Shown here one piece after another: positions 63,587 through 64,000 of a stretch of 64,000 nucleotides of DNA. A program made the position numbers and the translations under genes. The notes under the pieces are model-generated. The model did no database searches. It was not told where the DNA came from and saw only the letters and a program-made list of their open reading frames with translations. The stretch comes from Mycobacterium colombiense (GTDB lineage Bacteria > Actinomycetota > Actinomycetes > Mycobacteriales > Mycobacteriaceae), in NCBI RefSeq assembly GCF_001953985.1, contig NZ_MBEI01000062.1, forward strand, positions 26,535 to 90,534. Reading direction: 5' to 3'. Numbering within the stretch: position 1 is the stretch's first letter; every line of letters starts with the position of its first letter.

Positions 63587-63763
63587 CGCTCCTCCAAATC
63601 GTCCAATTGGTTGCTGCGACATGCCAGGTCAGCTGCGTTGCCGCTACCTCGGGGGTCTCGCGATTGAGAGTCAGCCGGACGTACGAAGGGTTCTGGCCGC
63701 GGCTACATCCCCGATCTGCCAGCCTAGCGCGCCCGGTCAGCTAAACCCGGGAAGCGCGACACG

Positions 63764-64000
63764 CTATCGGTGGCCATGACCACCGCCGCCGTGACCGCCG
63801 AAACCATGACCCCCACCGAAACCATGGCCGCCGCCGAAACCATGGCCCCCACCGAACGGCCCATGACCGCCGCCGAACGGACCGTGGCCGCCGAAGGGCC
63901 CGTGGCCACCGCCGAAGCCGGGCACCGGCAGGCGGGGCGGCGGCAGCCGGGGCGGCGGCAGCCGGGGCGGTGGCAGCCGGGGCGGCCGCCGCCCCCCCGC
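63764..64000 (-). CDS. Third copy of the array, C-terminal end only (cut by the window)
   Basis: The minus-strand frame ending at 63764 is open to the right edge and encodes 78 residues: first three to four PPPRL repeats and PRLPVPGFGGGHGPF, then repeated GGGHG and FGG units ending HGGGGHGHR. This is the same Pro-rich to Gly/His-rich tail as copy 1, so I interpret it as the end of a third paralogue that starts beyond the window. The alternative frame over the same bases (Ala/Val/Met-rich) has no such regular pattern. Partial: the N-terminus is not visible. Confidence 0.6.
   Translation of the reverse strand, partial: AGGRRPPRLPPPRLPPPRLPPPRLPVPGFGGGHGPFGGHGPFGGGHGPFGGGHGFGGGHGFGGGHGFGGHGGGGHGHR

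Noticed and set aside
63724..63909. Open frame MATGPSAATV on the minus strand near the right edge
   Set aside because: An Ala/Val/Met-rich frame over Gly/His-coding repeats; the frame ending at 63764 has the regular GGGHG pattern shared with copy 1.

Overview
The window is chromosomal DNA from a high-GC actinobacterium, almost certainly a slow-growing non-tuberculous Mycobacterium. Many genes match Mycobacterium tuberculosis proteins I know in sequence and neighbourhood: ndh/metZ/rhodanese, purT, purA, fba, clpB, hspR-dnaJ1-grpE-dnaK, the Rv0338c-type Fe-S reductase, aspC, rmlA and udgA. Starts are often GTG, stop/start overlaps of the ATGA or GTGA type are very common, and HspR (HAIR) boxes precede clpB and dnaK. 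Locus-tag comparisons are from memory, not from a search.

Layout. 0.4-3.5 kb: type II NADH dehydrogenase, then O-succinylhomoserine sulfhydrylase and a rhodanese on the other strand. 3.6-13.7 kb: an accessory block between the rhodanese gene and purT, which I recall as neighbours in M. tuberculosis. It holds an acyltransferase/patatin pair, a YihY-type membrane protein, a small membrane protein, a 1.2-kb AT-richer non-coding stretch, a complete-looking ten-gene gas vesicle cluster (8092-13272) and a GlsB/YeaQ-type membrane protein. Two promoters with a close SigF-type match (GTTA/GTTT-N15-GGGTAT) flank the cluster. 13.7-23.3 kb: purine genes (purT, purA), a thioesterase, a secreted phosphatase, a membrane metalloprotease, a CDF metal exporter with a palindromic operator-like site, and fba.

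23.4-33 kb: a DedA protein, a one-piece (A+B fused) 3-oxoacid CoA-transferase coupled to a GH76-type gene, an RNA methyltransferase, pyrE, an SDR and clpB. 33-40 kb: a DUF3060 protein, a type II flavohaemoglobin-like protein, an aldose epimerase and the hspR-dnaJ-grpE-dnaK operon. 40-48 kb: a LysR/aldehyde dehydrogenase/amidohydrolase module, a lipoprotein, a DUF488 protein, and a three-gene set that looks like a secreted helical/glycine-zipper protein with an LpqN-like and a membrane partner.

48-64 kb: a Pro/Thr-rich membrane protein followed by an Hsp70-like ATPase with a TM segment and Thr-rich tail, a large heterodisulfide-reductase-like Fe-S protein with a five-copy C-terminal repeat, aspC, a YibE/F membrane protein, nucleotide-sugar genes rmlA and udgA, and at the right edge a tandem array of three related membrane proteins with Pro-rich and Gly/His-rich tails. 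The third is cut by the window end.

The strongest candidate for something unusual is the gas vesicle cluster, because buoyancy organelles are not a familiar part of mycobacterial biology and its likely stress-sigma setting hints at another role. The helical/glycine-zipper triad and the Gly/His-tailed array are the next most open questions.
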